Source of the DNA: an uncultured Stenotrophomonas sp.
GTDB lineage: Bacteria; Pseudomonadota; Gammaproteobacteria; Xanthomonadales; Xanthomonadaceae
Reading direction: 5' to 3'
DNA: 64,000 nucleotides
NCBI RefSeq assembly: GCF_913778665.1
Contig: NZ_CAJYVQ010000009.1
Span: 1-64,000 of the forward strand
Made by a program: the position numbers and the translations under genes. The notes beneath the pieces were generated by a model. It had not been told where the DNA came from. It did no database searches and saw only the letters and a list, made by a program, of their open reading frames with translations. Positions 46,526 through 55,549 of the stretch are shown here, in pieces; the stretch's first letter is position 1; every line of letters begins with the position of its first letter.

Positions 46526-47746
46526 ATGAGCGGAGAAACCGCGGCAACACCGGGCCACGCTCGGCGGAGTTCCCCACCAACCGGCGTTCTGCCTGAAATC
46601 GCAGCGCGCGCCGAGGCCGCCATCGCGATCCGCCATGACCTGCACCGGCACCCGGAGCTGGCCTTCGAGGAGCATCGCACCAGTGCCCGGGTGGCCGAGC
46701 TGCTGCAGCAATGGGGCTATGAGGTGGCCACCGGGCTAGGCGGCACCGGTGTGGTCGGCACGCTGCAGCGCGGGCAGGGGAGCCGTCGCCTCGGCCTGCG
46801 CGCTGACATCGACGCACTGCCGATCCACGAGGACTCCGGCCTGGCCTACGCCAGCCAGACCGACGGCCTGATGCATGCCTGCGGTCACGATGGCCACACC
46901 GCCATCCTGCTGTCTGCCGCGCATTACTTGGCCCACCATGGGCGGATTGACGGCACCCTGCAGCTGGTGTTCCAGCCCGCCGAGGAAACCGGCTCGGGTG
47001 CCTCGAAGATGATCGCCGATGGCCTGTTCGAACGCTTCCCGATGGATGCGATCTATGGGCTGCACAACTGGCCGGGTGTGCCAGTGGGGCACTTCGGCTT
47101 CGTCGATGGCCCAGCGATGGCATCGGTGGACTGGGCACGGCTGAAGGTGCTCGGCAAGGGCGGTCATGGTGCAGAGCCGCAGGGCAGCGTGGATCCGATC
47201 CTGGTCGCTGCGCACATCATCACTGCGCTGCAGAGCGTGGTGTCGCGCAATGTCGATCCGCGGCACATGGGCGTGGTCACCGTCGGCTCGATCCACGGCG
47301 GGCAGGCGGCCAACGTGATTCCGGATGTGGTCGAGCTGAAGCTGACCGTGCGCGCCTACCTGCCTGAGGTACGCGATACGCTGAGGCGGCGGGTCACCGA
47401 GCTTGCCGAGCAGACCGCTGTGGCGTTCGGGGCACGCGCCGAGATCGAGTTCCCGCGTGGCTTCCCCAGCGTGATCAACCATCCGCGGCAGACCGCCTAT
47501 ATCCGCGAGGTGGCCGTGCAGGGCTTCGGCGCCGCACAGGTGGTACCCGAATTTGCGCCGCGCACGGCCAGCGAGGACTTTGCCTTCCTTCTGCAGGCGC
47601 GGCCAGGCAGCTTCGTGTTCGTCGGCAACGGCGACAGCGCACCGCTGCACAGCCCGCGCTATGTGTTCAACGACGCAGCCATCGCGCCCGCTGCCAGCCT
47701 GTGGGCGCGGCTGGCCGAGGACTATCTGGTGAAGGACGCAGCATGA
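46526..47746 (+). CDS. M20-family amidohydrolase / N-deacylase (SndA/HipO-like)
   Basis: The 406-residue metal-dependent hydrolase has ACGHDGHTA and PAEETGSGA as metal-binding motifs and a dimerisation domain near LGKGGHGAEPQG. M20 enzymes of this type remove N-acyl groups from amino acids. I chose the ATG at 46526, five bases after the monooxygenase stop. An N-acetylated sulfur amino acid produced by the neighbouring GNAT protein would be a logical substrate after oxidation. Confidence 0.9.
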   Translation: MSGETAATPGHARRSSPPTGVLPEIAARAEAAIAIRHDLHRHPELAFEEHRTSARVAELLQQWGYEVATGLGGTGVVGTLQRGQGSRRLGLRADIDALPIHEDSGLAYASQTDGLMHACGHDGHTAILLSAAHYLAHHGRIDGTLQLVFQPAEETGSGASKMIADGLFERFPMDAIYGLHNWPGVPVGHFGFVDGPAMASVDWARLKVLGKGGHGAEPQGSVDPILVAAHIITALQSVVSRNVDPRHMGVVTVGSIHGGQAANVIPDVVELKLTVRAYLPEVRDTLRRRVTELAEQTAVAFGARAEIEFPRGFPSVINHPRQTAYIREVAVQGFGAAQVVPEFAPRTASEDFAFLLQARPGSFVFVGNGDSAPLHSPRYVFNDAAIAPAASLWARLAEDYLVKDAA

Positions 47747-48294
47747 GCAGCAACGAACGCTTCCTCTATACCTCGGTGGATGATCCGCTGGCGCTGCCCT
47801 TGTTCGATGGCCTGGAGCAGGAGTACGACCGCCGCTACGCCGACGTGCGTCGCCGCATCGGCGGCAGCGCCCGCGAAGAGCTACAGCGCTACCCGGCGCA
47901 GGCCTTCGCCGCACCGGTAGGAGCGTTCGTGCTGCTGCTGCGTGATGGTGTGGCGATTTCCGGTGGCGCGTTCATGCCGCACCGCGATCCGGATACCGCC
48001 GAATTCAAGCGCATCTGGACGCTGCCGGGCCTGCGCCGCCAGGGCATCGCGCGGCGCGTGTTGCAGGAGCTGGAAGACCAGGCGGCACGCCAGGGCTATC
48101 GGCGGGTGTTCCTGACCACCGGCTTCCGCCAGCCCGAGGCGGTCGGTCTTTACCTCAGCCATGGCTACACCGCGCTGTTCGATCTGGACGCGGATCCGGA
48201 AACCATCGCGCATCTGCCCTTCGAGAAGCATCTTGGACAAGCGGCGCCGGTGCTTGCGCCGTCGCAGGCCATGCTGCACGGAGCCCACGCATGA
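47743..48294 (+). CDS. GNAT-family N-acetyltransferase
   Basis: The 183-residue protein has the GNAT acetyl-CoA-binding motif A as LPGLRRQGIARRVLQELE (R/Q-x-x-G-x-G/A form). It also has a late YLSHGYTALFDLD segment. It overlaps the amidohydrolase by four bases and the transporter gene by four bases. By analogy with B. subtilis SnaA it would acetylate an S-substituted cysteine before oxidation; this is inferred from context. Confidence 0.85.
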   Translation: MSSNERFLYTSVDDPLALPLFDGLEQEYDRRYADVRRRIGGSAREELQRYPAQAFAAPVGAFVLLLRDGVAISGGAFMPHRDPDTAEFKRIWTLPGLRRQGIARRVLQELEDQAARQGYRRVFLTTGFRQPEAVGLYLSHGYTALFDLDADPETIAHLPFEKHLGQAAPVLAPSQAMLHGAHA

Positions 48295-50036
48295 GTACGC
48301 CGTCGTCTGCGCTTGAGGGGCTCACTGCGCGTCCTGCGCCAGCGCCCGAGTTGAAGATTGTGCCGGCGCGCCATCCGTTGCAGGTGGTTGGCACGGTGCT
48401 GGCGCTTGCGCTGATCCTGATCGGCCTTCAATCAGTATTGGGCAATCCGCGCTGGGGCTGGGGCACCTTTGCCGAATGGTTCTTCGCGCGCCCGGTGCTT
48501 GAGGGCCTCGGCCGCACGCTGCTGCTGACCGCGCTTGGTACCGGACTCGGTTTCGCACTGGGTACCTTGCTCGCGCTGGCCCGTGTGTCCGGTTCGCCGC
48601 TACTGTCGGCGGTGTCATGGGGCTACGTGTGGCTGTTCCGCTCAATCCCGCTGTTGGTGCTGTTGCTGCTGTTGAACAACCTGGGCTACCTGTACAGCAC
48701 CATCGAACTGGGGGTGCCGTTCACCGGCATCAGCCTGTTCTCGTATCCAACCACGCAGCTGATCGGCGTGTTCACCGCAGCAGTACTGGGACTGACCCTG
48801 AACCAGGCCGCGTTCTCGGCCGAGGTGATCCGTGGCGGCATCCTCTCTGTGGACCATGGGCAGTATGAGGCGGCTGCTGCCCTTGGCCTGCCGCGTGGTC
48901 GGCAGGTGCGCCGCATCATCCTGCCGCAGGCGATGCGTTCGATCCTGCCGGCCGCGTTCAACGATGTGATCGGCTTGGCCAAGAGCACGTCGGTGGTCTA
49001 TGTGCTGGCGCTGCCGGAGCTGTTCTACACCGTGCAGGTGATCTATCGCCGCAACCTGGAGGTAGTGCCGCTGTTGATGGTGGCCACGGTCTGGTACCTG
49101 GTGATTCTGACCGTGCTGTCGCTGTTGCAGCGGCGCGTGGAGCAGCGCTTCGCGCGCGGCCAGCTGCAGCGCGAGCGCTCGGTGCCGCGCGTGTCATCGC
49201 CGGTGCGCGCGCGGGCCGATGGCGCACCGCGCGTGGCCAACCGTCCGCGCCTCGCCGCCCAGGTCGAAGCGGGCGAGGGCGCTGCTGTACTGCTGCATGG
49301 CGTGGGCAAGGCATTCGGCGAGCAGCCGGTGCTGGACGATGTGAACCTGGACCTGCGCGCGGGCAGCGTGACCGTGCTGATCGGCCCGTCCGGCGCTGGA
49401 AAATCCACGCTGCTGCGGCTGATCAACCACCTGGAACGTGCCGACAGTGGCTACGTGACCGTTGGTGGCCAGCTGATCGGCTACCGCCGCGACGGTGACA
49501 CGCTGTACGAACTGCCGGAGCGCGAAATCCGCCGCCGTCGTGCCGAAGTCGGCATGGTGTTCCAGGGCTTCAACCTGTTCCCGCACCTGACTGCGCTGGA
49601 GAACATCATCGAGGCACCGATTGCAGTGCGTGGCGTGCCGCGCGCGCAGGCCGAGGAACAGGCGCGCATGCTGCTGGAGCGGGTCGGCCTGGCCGACAAG
49701 GCCGGTGCGTTCCCGCGCCAGCTGTCCGGTGGGCAGCAGCAGCGCATCGCGATCGCGCGGGCGCTGGCGCTGCAGCCGAAGGTGCTGCTGTTCGACGAAC
49801 CTACCTCGGCACTGGACCCGGAGCTGGTGGCCGAGGTGCTGACCGTGATCGAGGAGCTGGCTCGTTCCGGCACCACGCTGGTGATTGTCACCCATGAGCT
49901 GGGCTTCGCCCGCCGCGTGGCGGACCACGTGGTGATGATGGACCAGGGCCGGGTGATCGAGCAGGGCGCGCCCGAGGCGCTGTTCGAACGCCCGCGCCAG
50001 CAACGCACGGCCGACTTCCTGGCCAAGACCCTGTAA
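48291..50036 (+). CDS. Fused ABC amino-acid transporter, permease plus ATPase
   Basis: The 581-residue protein fuses two usually separate subunits of a polar amino-acid importer. Residues 30-285 form a HisM-like permease with the EAA loop EAAAALGLPRG (193-203). Residues 286-330 are a basic linker. Residues 331-581 form the ATPase, with Walker A GPSGAGKST (365-373), signature LSGGQQQRIAIARAL and Walker B VLLFDEPTSALD. There is no stop or frame change between the halves, so the fusion is real in this sequence. It would work with the binding protein encoded next, probably as a cystine-like or S-substituted-cysteine importer. Confidence 0.92.
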   Translation: MSTPSSALEGLTARPAPAPELKIVPARHPLQVVGTVLALALILIGLQSVLGNPRWGWGTFAEWFFARPVLEGLGRTLLLTALGTGLGFALGTLLALARVSGSPLLSAVSWGYVWLFRSIPLLVLLLLLNNLGYLYSTIELGVPFTGISLFSYPTTQLIGVFTAAVLGLTLNQAAFSAEVIRGGILSVDHGQYEAAAALGLPRGRQVRRIILPQAMRSILPAAFNDVIGLAKSTSVVYVLALPELFYTVQVIYRRNLEVVPLLMVATVWYLVILTVLSLLQRRVEQRFARGQLQRERSVPRVSSPVRARADGAPRVANRPRLAAQVEAGEGAAVLLHGVGKAFGEQPVLDDVNLDLRAGSVTVLIGPSGAGKSTLLRLINHLERADSGYVTVGGQLIGYRRDGDTLYELPEREIRRRRAEVGMVFQGFNLFPHLTALENIIEAPIAVRGVPRAQAEEQARMLLERVGLADKAGAFPRQLSGGQQQRIAIARALALQPKVLLFDEPTSALDPELVAEVLTVIEELARSGTTLVIVTHELGFARRVADHVVMMDQGRVIEQGAPEALFERPRQQRTADFLAKTL

Positions 50037-50052
50037 CCCTCTGAGGAATGCC

Positions 50053-51030
50053 ATGAGCCCTGCAACACCCCGTCGCCCCTCACGCAGCACCTTGTTGATC
50101 GCTGGCGTGCTGGTCATCGGCGTCGCCGGCATCGTCTATTCGCGCGTTCGCCAGGTGCCGGAGAGCGAGGCAGCAGCCACGACCGGTCTGTCTGGCGCGC
50201 ATCCCGCCGCGCTGAAGGGCACTGTGGACCCGAAGGCGCAGGCGTTGATCCCGGCCGGCTACCGCTTTGTCACGCCGGGAGCGTTCACCGTCGCCACCCA
50301 TCCGGGCCAGCTGCCGCTGGCCGACTACGGAGCCGACAGCAAGCAGGTGGTCGGCATTGAGCCGGACATCGCACGGCTGATCGCCGATGCGCTCGGCCGG
50401 AAGCTGGTGATTGTGCCGGTGGCCTGGGCCGACTGGCCGCTGGGGCTGGAATCGGGCAAGTACGATGCGGTGCTGTCGAACGTGACGGTCACTGAAGAGC
50501 GCAAGAAGAAGTTCGATTTCTCCAGCTATCGCTACGATCTGCTGGGCATCTATACGCGCAGCGATGGGCCGATCCAGAAGATCGAGAAGCCCGCCGATGT
50601 GGCCGGGCTGAAGGTGGTGGTCGGTGCCAGCACCAACCAGGACCAGATCCTGCGCCAGTGGGACCAGCAGAACATTGCCGCCGGCCTGAAGCCGGTGGAG
50701 TACCAGTACTTCGATGACGCAGTGGTGGGCCGCTTGGCGGTGATCACCGGGCGCGCCGATGTCTCGTTCGAGCCCAATGCCACCGGCGCCTACTCCGCGC
50801 GCGACGGCAAAGTGCGGCGTGTGGGGCTGTTCCCGGGGGGATGGCCGAATGCCGCGGCGATTTCGGTGACCACGCGCAAGGGCAGCGGCCTGGCCGACGC
50901 TGTGACGCAGGCGTTGAATACCCAGATCCGCAGCGGCACTTACGCACAGGCGCTGAAACGATGGAACGTGGCCGAGGAAGCGGTACCGCAGTCGCAGACC
51001 AACCCGCCGGGGTTGCCGACGCTGCAATGA
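50053..51030 (+). CDS. ABC transporter substrate-binding protein, polar amino-acid type
   Basis: This 325-residue periplasmic protein has an N-terminal signal or anchor helix (about 13-28) and the SBP family 3 fold. Diagnostic segments are LPLADYGADSKQVVGIEPDIARLIADALGRKL and DAVLSNVTVTEERKKKFDFS. No lipobox is visible, so it may be membrane-tethered by an uncleaved helix. It follows the fused transporter by 16 bases and ends the cluster before a SMAG repeat. Confidence 0.9.
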   Translation: MSPATPRRPSRSTLLIAGVLVIGVAGIVYSRVRQVPESEAAATTGLSGAHPAALKGTVDPKAQALIPAGYRFVTPGAFTVATHPGQLPLADYGADSKQVVGIEPDIARLIADALGRKLVIVPVAWADWPLGLESGKYDAVLSNVTVTEERKKKFDFSSYRYDLLGIYTRSDGPIQKIEKPADVAGLKVVVGASTNQDQILRQWDQQNIAAGLKPVEYQYFDDAVVGRLAVITGRADVSFEPNATGAYSARDGKVRRVGLFPGGWPNAAAISVTTRKGSGLADAVTQALNTQIRSGTYAQALKRWNVAEEAVPQSQTNPPGLPTLQ

Positions 51031-51056
51031 CGCCGGCCACGGCCCCGCTCGCCCTT

Positions 51057-51086
51057 GTCGAGCCGAGCCGTGCTCGGCTGCTCTAC
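51057..51086. repeat. SMAG repeat between convergent genes
   Basis: AGCCGAGC (51061-51068) pairs with GCTCGGCT (51072-51079), followed by GCTCTAC (80-86). The CTAC end (51083-51086) contains the stop codon of the minus-strand glycosidase gene. It may terminate both converging transcripts. Confidence 0.8.
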
Positions 51087-54000
51087 CAACGCGCCTCCAG
51101 CGTCCTGAACGGCTTTGCCAGGCGCACACCCTCGGCATCGAAGTCGGAAACGCTCCGGCCATCCACACGTACCGTCTTCGGTACCGTCCGCTGCGGCCAC
51201 CAGACCTTCAGCGCCGTCCCGCTGCGCAGCCCCTCGCCGAGGGTCACCGTCAGCACCTCGCCGCGCTGCCTCGCCTGCATCTGCAACGTGCCATACGCCG
51301 TCGGCAGGCGTTCCACCGCCAGGCCATCCCCCGCCACCCACGACGGCGGTGTGCCCGGCAGCAGCGAGAGGGCTTCATCGTCTTCGCGCATCAGCATGCC
51401 GAACAGCGTGCGGCCGTACTCGGCGCCGATCCAGGTGTGCGGCATGTCGCCCAGGTAGCGCGGGAAGCGCAGCCGCGAATGCACCACTTCGGCCAGCACC
51501 TGCCACTCAAGCGGCCGCCGATCATGCAGAAGTCCCTGCAGCAGCTCGTCGGCCACCTGTGGCTGGCCGAGGTGTACATAGCTCAGTACGTTGCGGATTT
51601 CGTAGGGCGTATAGGCATACAGTGCACCGGGCTGGCTGCGTCTGCGCACGTCCTCCAGGTACCGGGCGAAGGTGGTCCTCAACGCCTCGGCCGGCAGTAC
51701 GCTCTGCGCCCCGGTCGGGTCCAGTGCGATCGATACACCGGTAGGATCGCCATCGCCCAGATCGGCCGAGGACGGAATGAAATCGATGCCCTTCCAGGCC
51801 ATCGTCGCCCGGATCGACGCATGCAATGCGTCGTACAGTGCCTTGTACTGTTCGCGCGCCCACGCCGCGGTTTCGTGATCGCCCAACGCATCGGCCAGCC
51901 ATGCACCGTCGTGCCAGCCCTTCAGTCCCCAGTAGTCATCCCAGTAGCTGTGCGTGGGCGAGGGGTAGCCTTCGTGGCTGATCGACGGCGCAAGGATGCC
52001 AGCAAAGCGCTCCGGTGCAGGCTGGTCGGCCTTGTAGCCCGGCATCAGCGTGCGTTCGCGCAGTTCCTGCAGGAAGCGCAGCGCGGCTTTCACTTTCGGC
52101 AGGTAGTCACGGACCGATTCGGGCCCGCCATCGAGGCGCGCGACATCGGCCACCAGCGCAACGTATTGGCCCTGGCTGTCGTACTCGATGTCCGAGCCGA
52201 AGCCGGTGTTGACGCTGCCATCATCGTTGAGGATCGGTGATACCAAGCCGTTGGCATGCACGCCATGTTCGCTGTACCAGACCAGGTAGTCCCGCGCGAC
52301 CTTGGCTTCGCCCATGCGCAGCAGCACCGCAGAGGTGGCCATGCCATCGCGGATGAAGGATCGGTTGTAGTTGCGCGGGCCGGGCTGCATGGCTGGACCG
52401 GTCTGGTTGATCAGCATGTACGCCGCCTGCGCGCGCAGCATGTCCACCAGCGACGGATCAGGCAGGCGCAGGCCGACCTGGCCCAGTCGTGCCTGCCAGT
52501 CCGCAGAGACTTGTGTGGCCAGCGCGTCGAACGCGGTGCTGGCATCGCCGGGAAGCGTTGCCAGATCAAGCGCGGGCGCTTCGGGCAGCGCGCCGTTGGC
52601 GTCTGCGGCGGCAGTACCCAGCGGGAAGGCGGCTACAACCGATTCGCTGGCACCCGGGGCCAGCGAGATGCGGTAGTCCAGAACGGCGGCGGCCAGACCC
52701 TGCTCGTCGCGTGTCTGGTGGGTGGAAGGCAGCTTCCCAGCGGCGAGTGCCGAGGTGATTTCCGTTGCACCGTCCTTGCCGAAGGGCGCCGCACCAGACG
52801 CCGATACCGGCGTGAGCGAATACAACAACGTGCGGCCATTGATGCGCACGGCCTGACGATCTACCGCAACGTCGCGGATGGGCGACAGGCCACCGTTCTG
52901 CCATGGCGGATTCATCTGCATCGGGCGCACGACGAGGCTGAGTGTGCCCTCGATCCGGGTGCTGCCGGTGTTGTGCAGCCGGTGCCGCAGGAAGGTCACG
53001 GGCTGGCCATCGCGCTCGACGGCGAAGGCCTCGCTGTGAAGCGCCAGGCCGGGTTGCGGCGACCACGTGGCAGATGGCATGGGTTTCCAGCCGTCGCGTA
53101 GTTCATGCTGTACGGATTGCCCGGCAGCGCCGGCACTGCGGCCATCGGCATTGCGCCAGATCGGCTGCACCAGCGGTGCACCCTTGAATGCCTCCAGATT
53201 GCCGTACTCGTCGAAGATCGATTTCTGCCGGCCGGCATGTACGCCGACTGCGGTCCAGTAGGTCTGCTGCATCTGCAGCGAGGCCGGGAACAACGCGCGC
53301 TGCGCACCACTGGCGGCAATCTGATACTGCTTCATCGGCGTCATCACGGCCTTGGGGCCGAGCAGGCGCAGGCGCGCGATCTTCGGTGCGCTGCCTTCGA
53401 CGCTGAGCCGCAGCGCACGAATCGGCTGTGCAGCCGTCGCGGCCAGCCAGCTCTGACGATGGTTGCCCGCCTGCAGGTCCTGCGCGAGTTCCTGCCAGCG
53501 TCCTCGGGCGTCCTGTACCTGCAGATGCGCTGCGCCACGCGTGCCATCGGCCCAGTCCACCGCCAGCCCGGCCGAGGGTTGGGCGTGGGGCAGGGTGATC
53601 TGGAGCGAGTGCGCGCCATTCTTTCCGGCCGGTATTGCCACCGAACTGCCGCCCTGCCAGAGGGCCGCCGCCTGCGACGCATCAAGCCCGTCGATGCGTG
53701 CGACGAGCGTACTGTCCAGCGGTTCCATTTCGAAGATCGACACGCCCCAGTCGGAGGTGCGCTGCGGGCTGGCCAGCCGCAGGTAGCGTGCCTGCCGCGG
53801 CGCGAAGTACAGCGTTTCCACGTCACCCAGCGAATCGTTCGTGGTGTACGCCGATTGCCAGTGCTGGCCGTCCATCGAGGTCTGCAGCGAATAGCCCTCC
53901 GGATGGGACACATCCCAGGTGAGGCGTGCGCCGGCCAGCATCGCGGGCACGCCAAGATCGACCTGGAACCAGTGCCCCGGGCTGAAGGCACCGCCGGTGA

Positions 54001-54202
54001 TGGTCTTCGGGTCGCCGTCAATCAGGTGGCTGATCGCCATCGCCGGCACATGCTGCGAAGAACTGCTGGCCTGCCATTGACTGCGTGGGGGAAGGCTCTG
54101 TGCCTGTGCGGCAGCGGCGAGGGCGGCCAACAGCAGGGCGGCGGCTGATCGCCACGGGATGGCTGAGCGGAAAACCTTGGAGCGTTCGGCGCGCAACGTC
54201 AT
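51083..54202 (-). CDS. Secreted discoidin-domain glycosidase-like protein
   Basis: The 1039-residue protein has a long signal peptide ending AAQA|QSLPP (about residue 35). An F5/8 type C (discoidin) carbohydrate-binding domain follows at about 40-160 (HLIDGDPKTITGGAFSPGHWFQVDLG). The C-terminal half contains a probable (alpha/alpha)6 barrel from about 590 to 930, with NYNRSFIRDGMATSAVLLRMG and SHEGYPSPTHSYWDDYWGLKG, as in glycoside hydrolases. Substrate and exact GH family are unknown. Its TAG stop lies in a SMAG repeat. Confidence 0.8.
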   Translation of the reverse strand: MTLRAERSKVFRSAIPWRSAAALLLAALAAAAQAQSLPPRSQWQASSSSQHVPAMAISHLIDGDPKTITGGAFSPGHWFQVDLGVPAMLAGARLTWDVSHPEGYSLQTSMDGQHWQSAYTTNDSLGDVETLYFAPRQARYLRLASPQRTSDWGVSIFEMEPLDSTLVARIDGLDASQAAALWQGGSSVAIPAGKNGAHSLQITLPHAQPSAGLAVDWADGTRGAAHLQVQDARGRWQELAQDLQAGNHRQSWLAATAAQPIRALRLSVEGSAPKIARLRLLGPKAVMTPMKQYQIAASGAQRALFPASLQMQQTYWTAVGVHAGRQKSIFDEYGNLEAFKGAPLVQPIWRNADGRSAGAAGQSVQHELRDGWKPMPSATWSPQPGLALHSEAFAVERDGQPVTFLRHRLHNTGSTRIEGTLSLVVRPMQMNPPWQNGGLSPIRDVAVDRQAVRINGRTLLYSLTPVSASGAAPFGKDGATEITSALAAGKLPSTHQTRDEQGLAAAVLDYRISLAPGASESVVAAFPLGTAAADANGALPEAPALDLATLPGDASTAFDALATQVSADWQARLGQVGLRLPDPSLVDMLRAQAAYMLINQTGPAMQPGPRNYNRSFIRDGMATSAVLLRMGEAKVARDYLVWYSEHGVHANGLVSPILNDDGSVNTGFGSDIEYDSQGQYVALVADVARLDGGPESVRDYLPKVKAALRFLQELRERTLMPGYKADQPAPERFAGILAPSISHEGYPSPTHSYWDDYWGLKGWHDGAWLADALGDHETAAWAREQYKALYDALHASIRATMAWKGIDFIPSSADLGDGDPTGVSIALDPTGAQSVLPAEALRTTFARYLEDVRRRSQPGALYAYTPYEIRNVLSYVHLGQPQVADELLQGLLHDRRPLEWQVLAEVVHSRLRFPRYLGDMPHTWIGAEYGRTLFGMLMREDDEALSLLPGTPPSWVAGDGLAVERLPTAYGTLQMQARQRGEVLTVTLGEGLRSGTALKVWWPQRTVPKTVRVDGRSVSDFDAEGVRLAKPFRTLEARW

Positions 54203-54367
54203 TACGGACAGCCTCGCAGGTTCGGCCGGTATCGGGCGAGCGCTACGCTAGCAAGGGATGTAACCGGTTACATGACGCACTGCAGCGCCGAGGGCCGCTT
54301 CTTTGGTTGATGCAGCTGAGCATGGCTCGGCTCTACATCGTTTCCGGCAGCTCAAGCGCACCGCATG

Positions 54368-55444
54368 CTACAGCTCAACCGTCTCCCACCATCGTGTGCC
54401 CGCCAGTGGCGCCTGCATGTCCAGCGCTTCGCCCATCATCGGCGTAGCCACCGGCACGTTCTTGGCCGCAGCCAATGCGGTGATGCGTTCGAACGGCTGC
54501 TGCCATTCGTGCAGGGCCAGGTCGAAGGTGCCGTTGTGGATCGGCAGCAGCCACTTGCCGCGCAGGTCCAGATGCGCCTGCAGGGTCTGCTCGGGCTGCA
54601 TGTGCACGAAGGCCCAGCGCGGGTCATAGGCGCCGGTCTCGATCATGGTCAGGTCGAACGGGCCGTACTCCTTGCCGATGGCCTTGAAGCCATCGAAGTA
54701 GCCGGTGTCACCGCTGAAGAAGATGCGGAAGTCGCCATCCTGGATCACCCATGACGCCCACAGGCTCCGATCGCTGTCACCCAGCCCGCGGCCTGAGAAG
54801 TGCTGGCCGGGCGTGGCGGTGAGGTGCAGGCCATTGGCCTCGGTCGATTGCCACCAGTCCAGCTGCTCTACTTTGCCGGCATCGACACCCCAGGCGATCA
54901 GCTGGTCACCCACGCCAAGCGGGGCGATGAAGCGCGCGGTCTTTCCGGCCAGCTGCATCACCGCAGCATGGTCAAGGTGGTCGTAATGGTTGTGGGAGAG
55001 AATCACGCCGGCGATCGGCGGCAGTTCCGCGATGCTGATCGGCGGTGCATGGAAGCGCGCCGGCCCCATCCACTGCACCGGCGAGGCGCGCTCGGAGAAC
55101 ACCGGGTCGGTCAGCCAGTACTGGCCGCGCAGTTTCAGCAGGATCGTGGAATGGCCGATGCGGAACAGGCTGCGGTCAGGTGCGGCATCCAGCGTTGCGC
55201 GGTCCAGCGGCTGCACAGGGATCGGGTGGGCCGGCACGGTGCCCTTGGGCTTGTTGAACAGGAACGTCCACCAGATCTCCAGGCCATCGCGCAGGCCCAT
55301 CGCCGGCTTCGGCAGGGCGTTTCGGAACTTGCCGTCGCGGTACTGCGGCGATTCGGGGAAATCGGGGAGAGACCAGGTCTTGCAGAGGGTGTAGGCGGTC
55401 ACGGCAAGGATTCCAGACAGGAGGACAAGGAGCAGGCGCTTCAT
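54368..55444 (-). CDS. MBL-fold metallohydrolase (UlaG/NAPE-PLD type)
   Basis: The 358-residue hydrolase has an N-terminal membrane anchor (MKRLLLVLLSGILAVTAYTL) and the metal motif SHNHYDHLD. Further metal ligands are in FFSGDTGYFDG and LPIHNGTFD. The layout resembles NAPE-phospholipase D-like and UlaG-like enzymes, so it probably acts on a lipid or sugar phosphate. The start at 55444 avoids the operator region. It is divergent from a TetR gene, with two palindromes between them. Confidence 0.87.
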   Translation of the reverse strand: MKRLLLVLLSGILAVTAYTLCKTWSLPDFPESPQYRDGKFRNALPKPAMGLRDGLEIWWTFLFNKPKGTVPAHPIPVQPLDRATLDAAPDRSLFRIGHSTILLKLRGQYWLTDPVFSERASPVQWMGPARFHAPPISIAELPPIAGVILSHNHYDHLDHAAVMQLAGKTARFIAPLGVGDQLIAWGVDAGKVEQLDWWQSTEANGLHLTATPGQHFSGRGLGDSDRSLWASWVIQDGDFRIFFSGDTGYFDGFKAIGKEYGPFDLTMIETGAYDPRWAFVHMQPEQTLQAHLDLRGKWLLPIHNGTFDLALHEWQQPFERITALAAAKNVPVATPMMGEALDMQAPLAGTRWWETVEL

Positions 55445-55461
55445 GGGTGACGTCCGCTGGG

Positions 55462-55512
55462 TACACTGCACAGTGTAGTTTCCCATTTCTCAAAAGTACA
55501 CTGCCGGGTGTA
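55462..55512. promoter_or_regulatory. Twin TetR operator TACACTG-N2-CAGTGTA
   Basis: TACACTGCACAGTGTA (55462-55477) has perfect 7-base arms. TACACTGCCGGGTGTA (55497-55512) matches with one arm mismatch. Centres are 35 bases apart, in the divergent promoter of the MBL hydrolase and the TetR gene. Confidence 0.78.
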
Positions 55513-55549
55513 AAATGTGCGCATCCGTTCAGCTATCTGGTTTTCCGCC

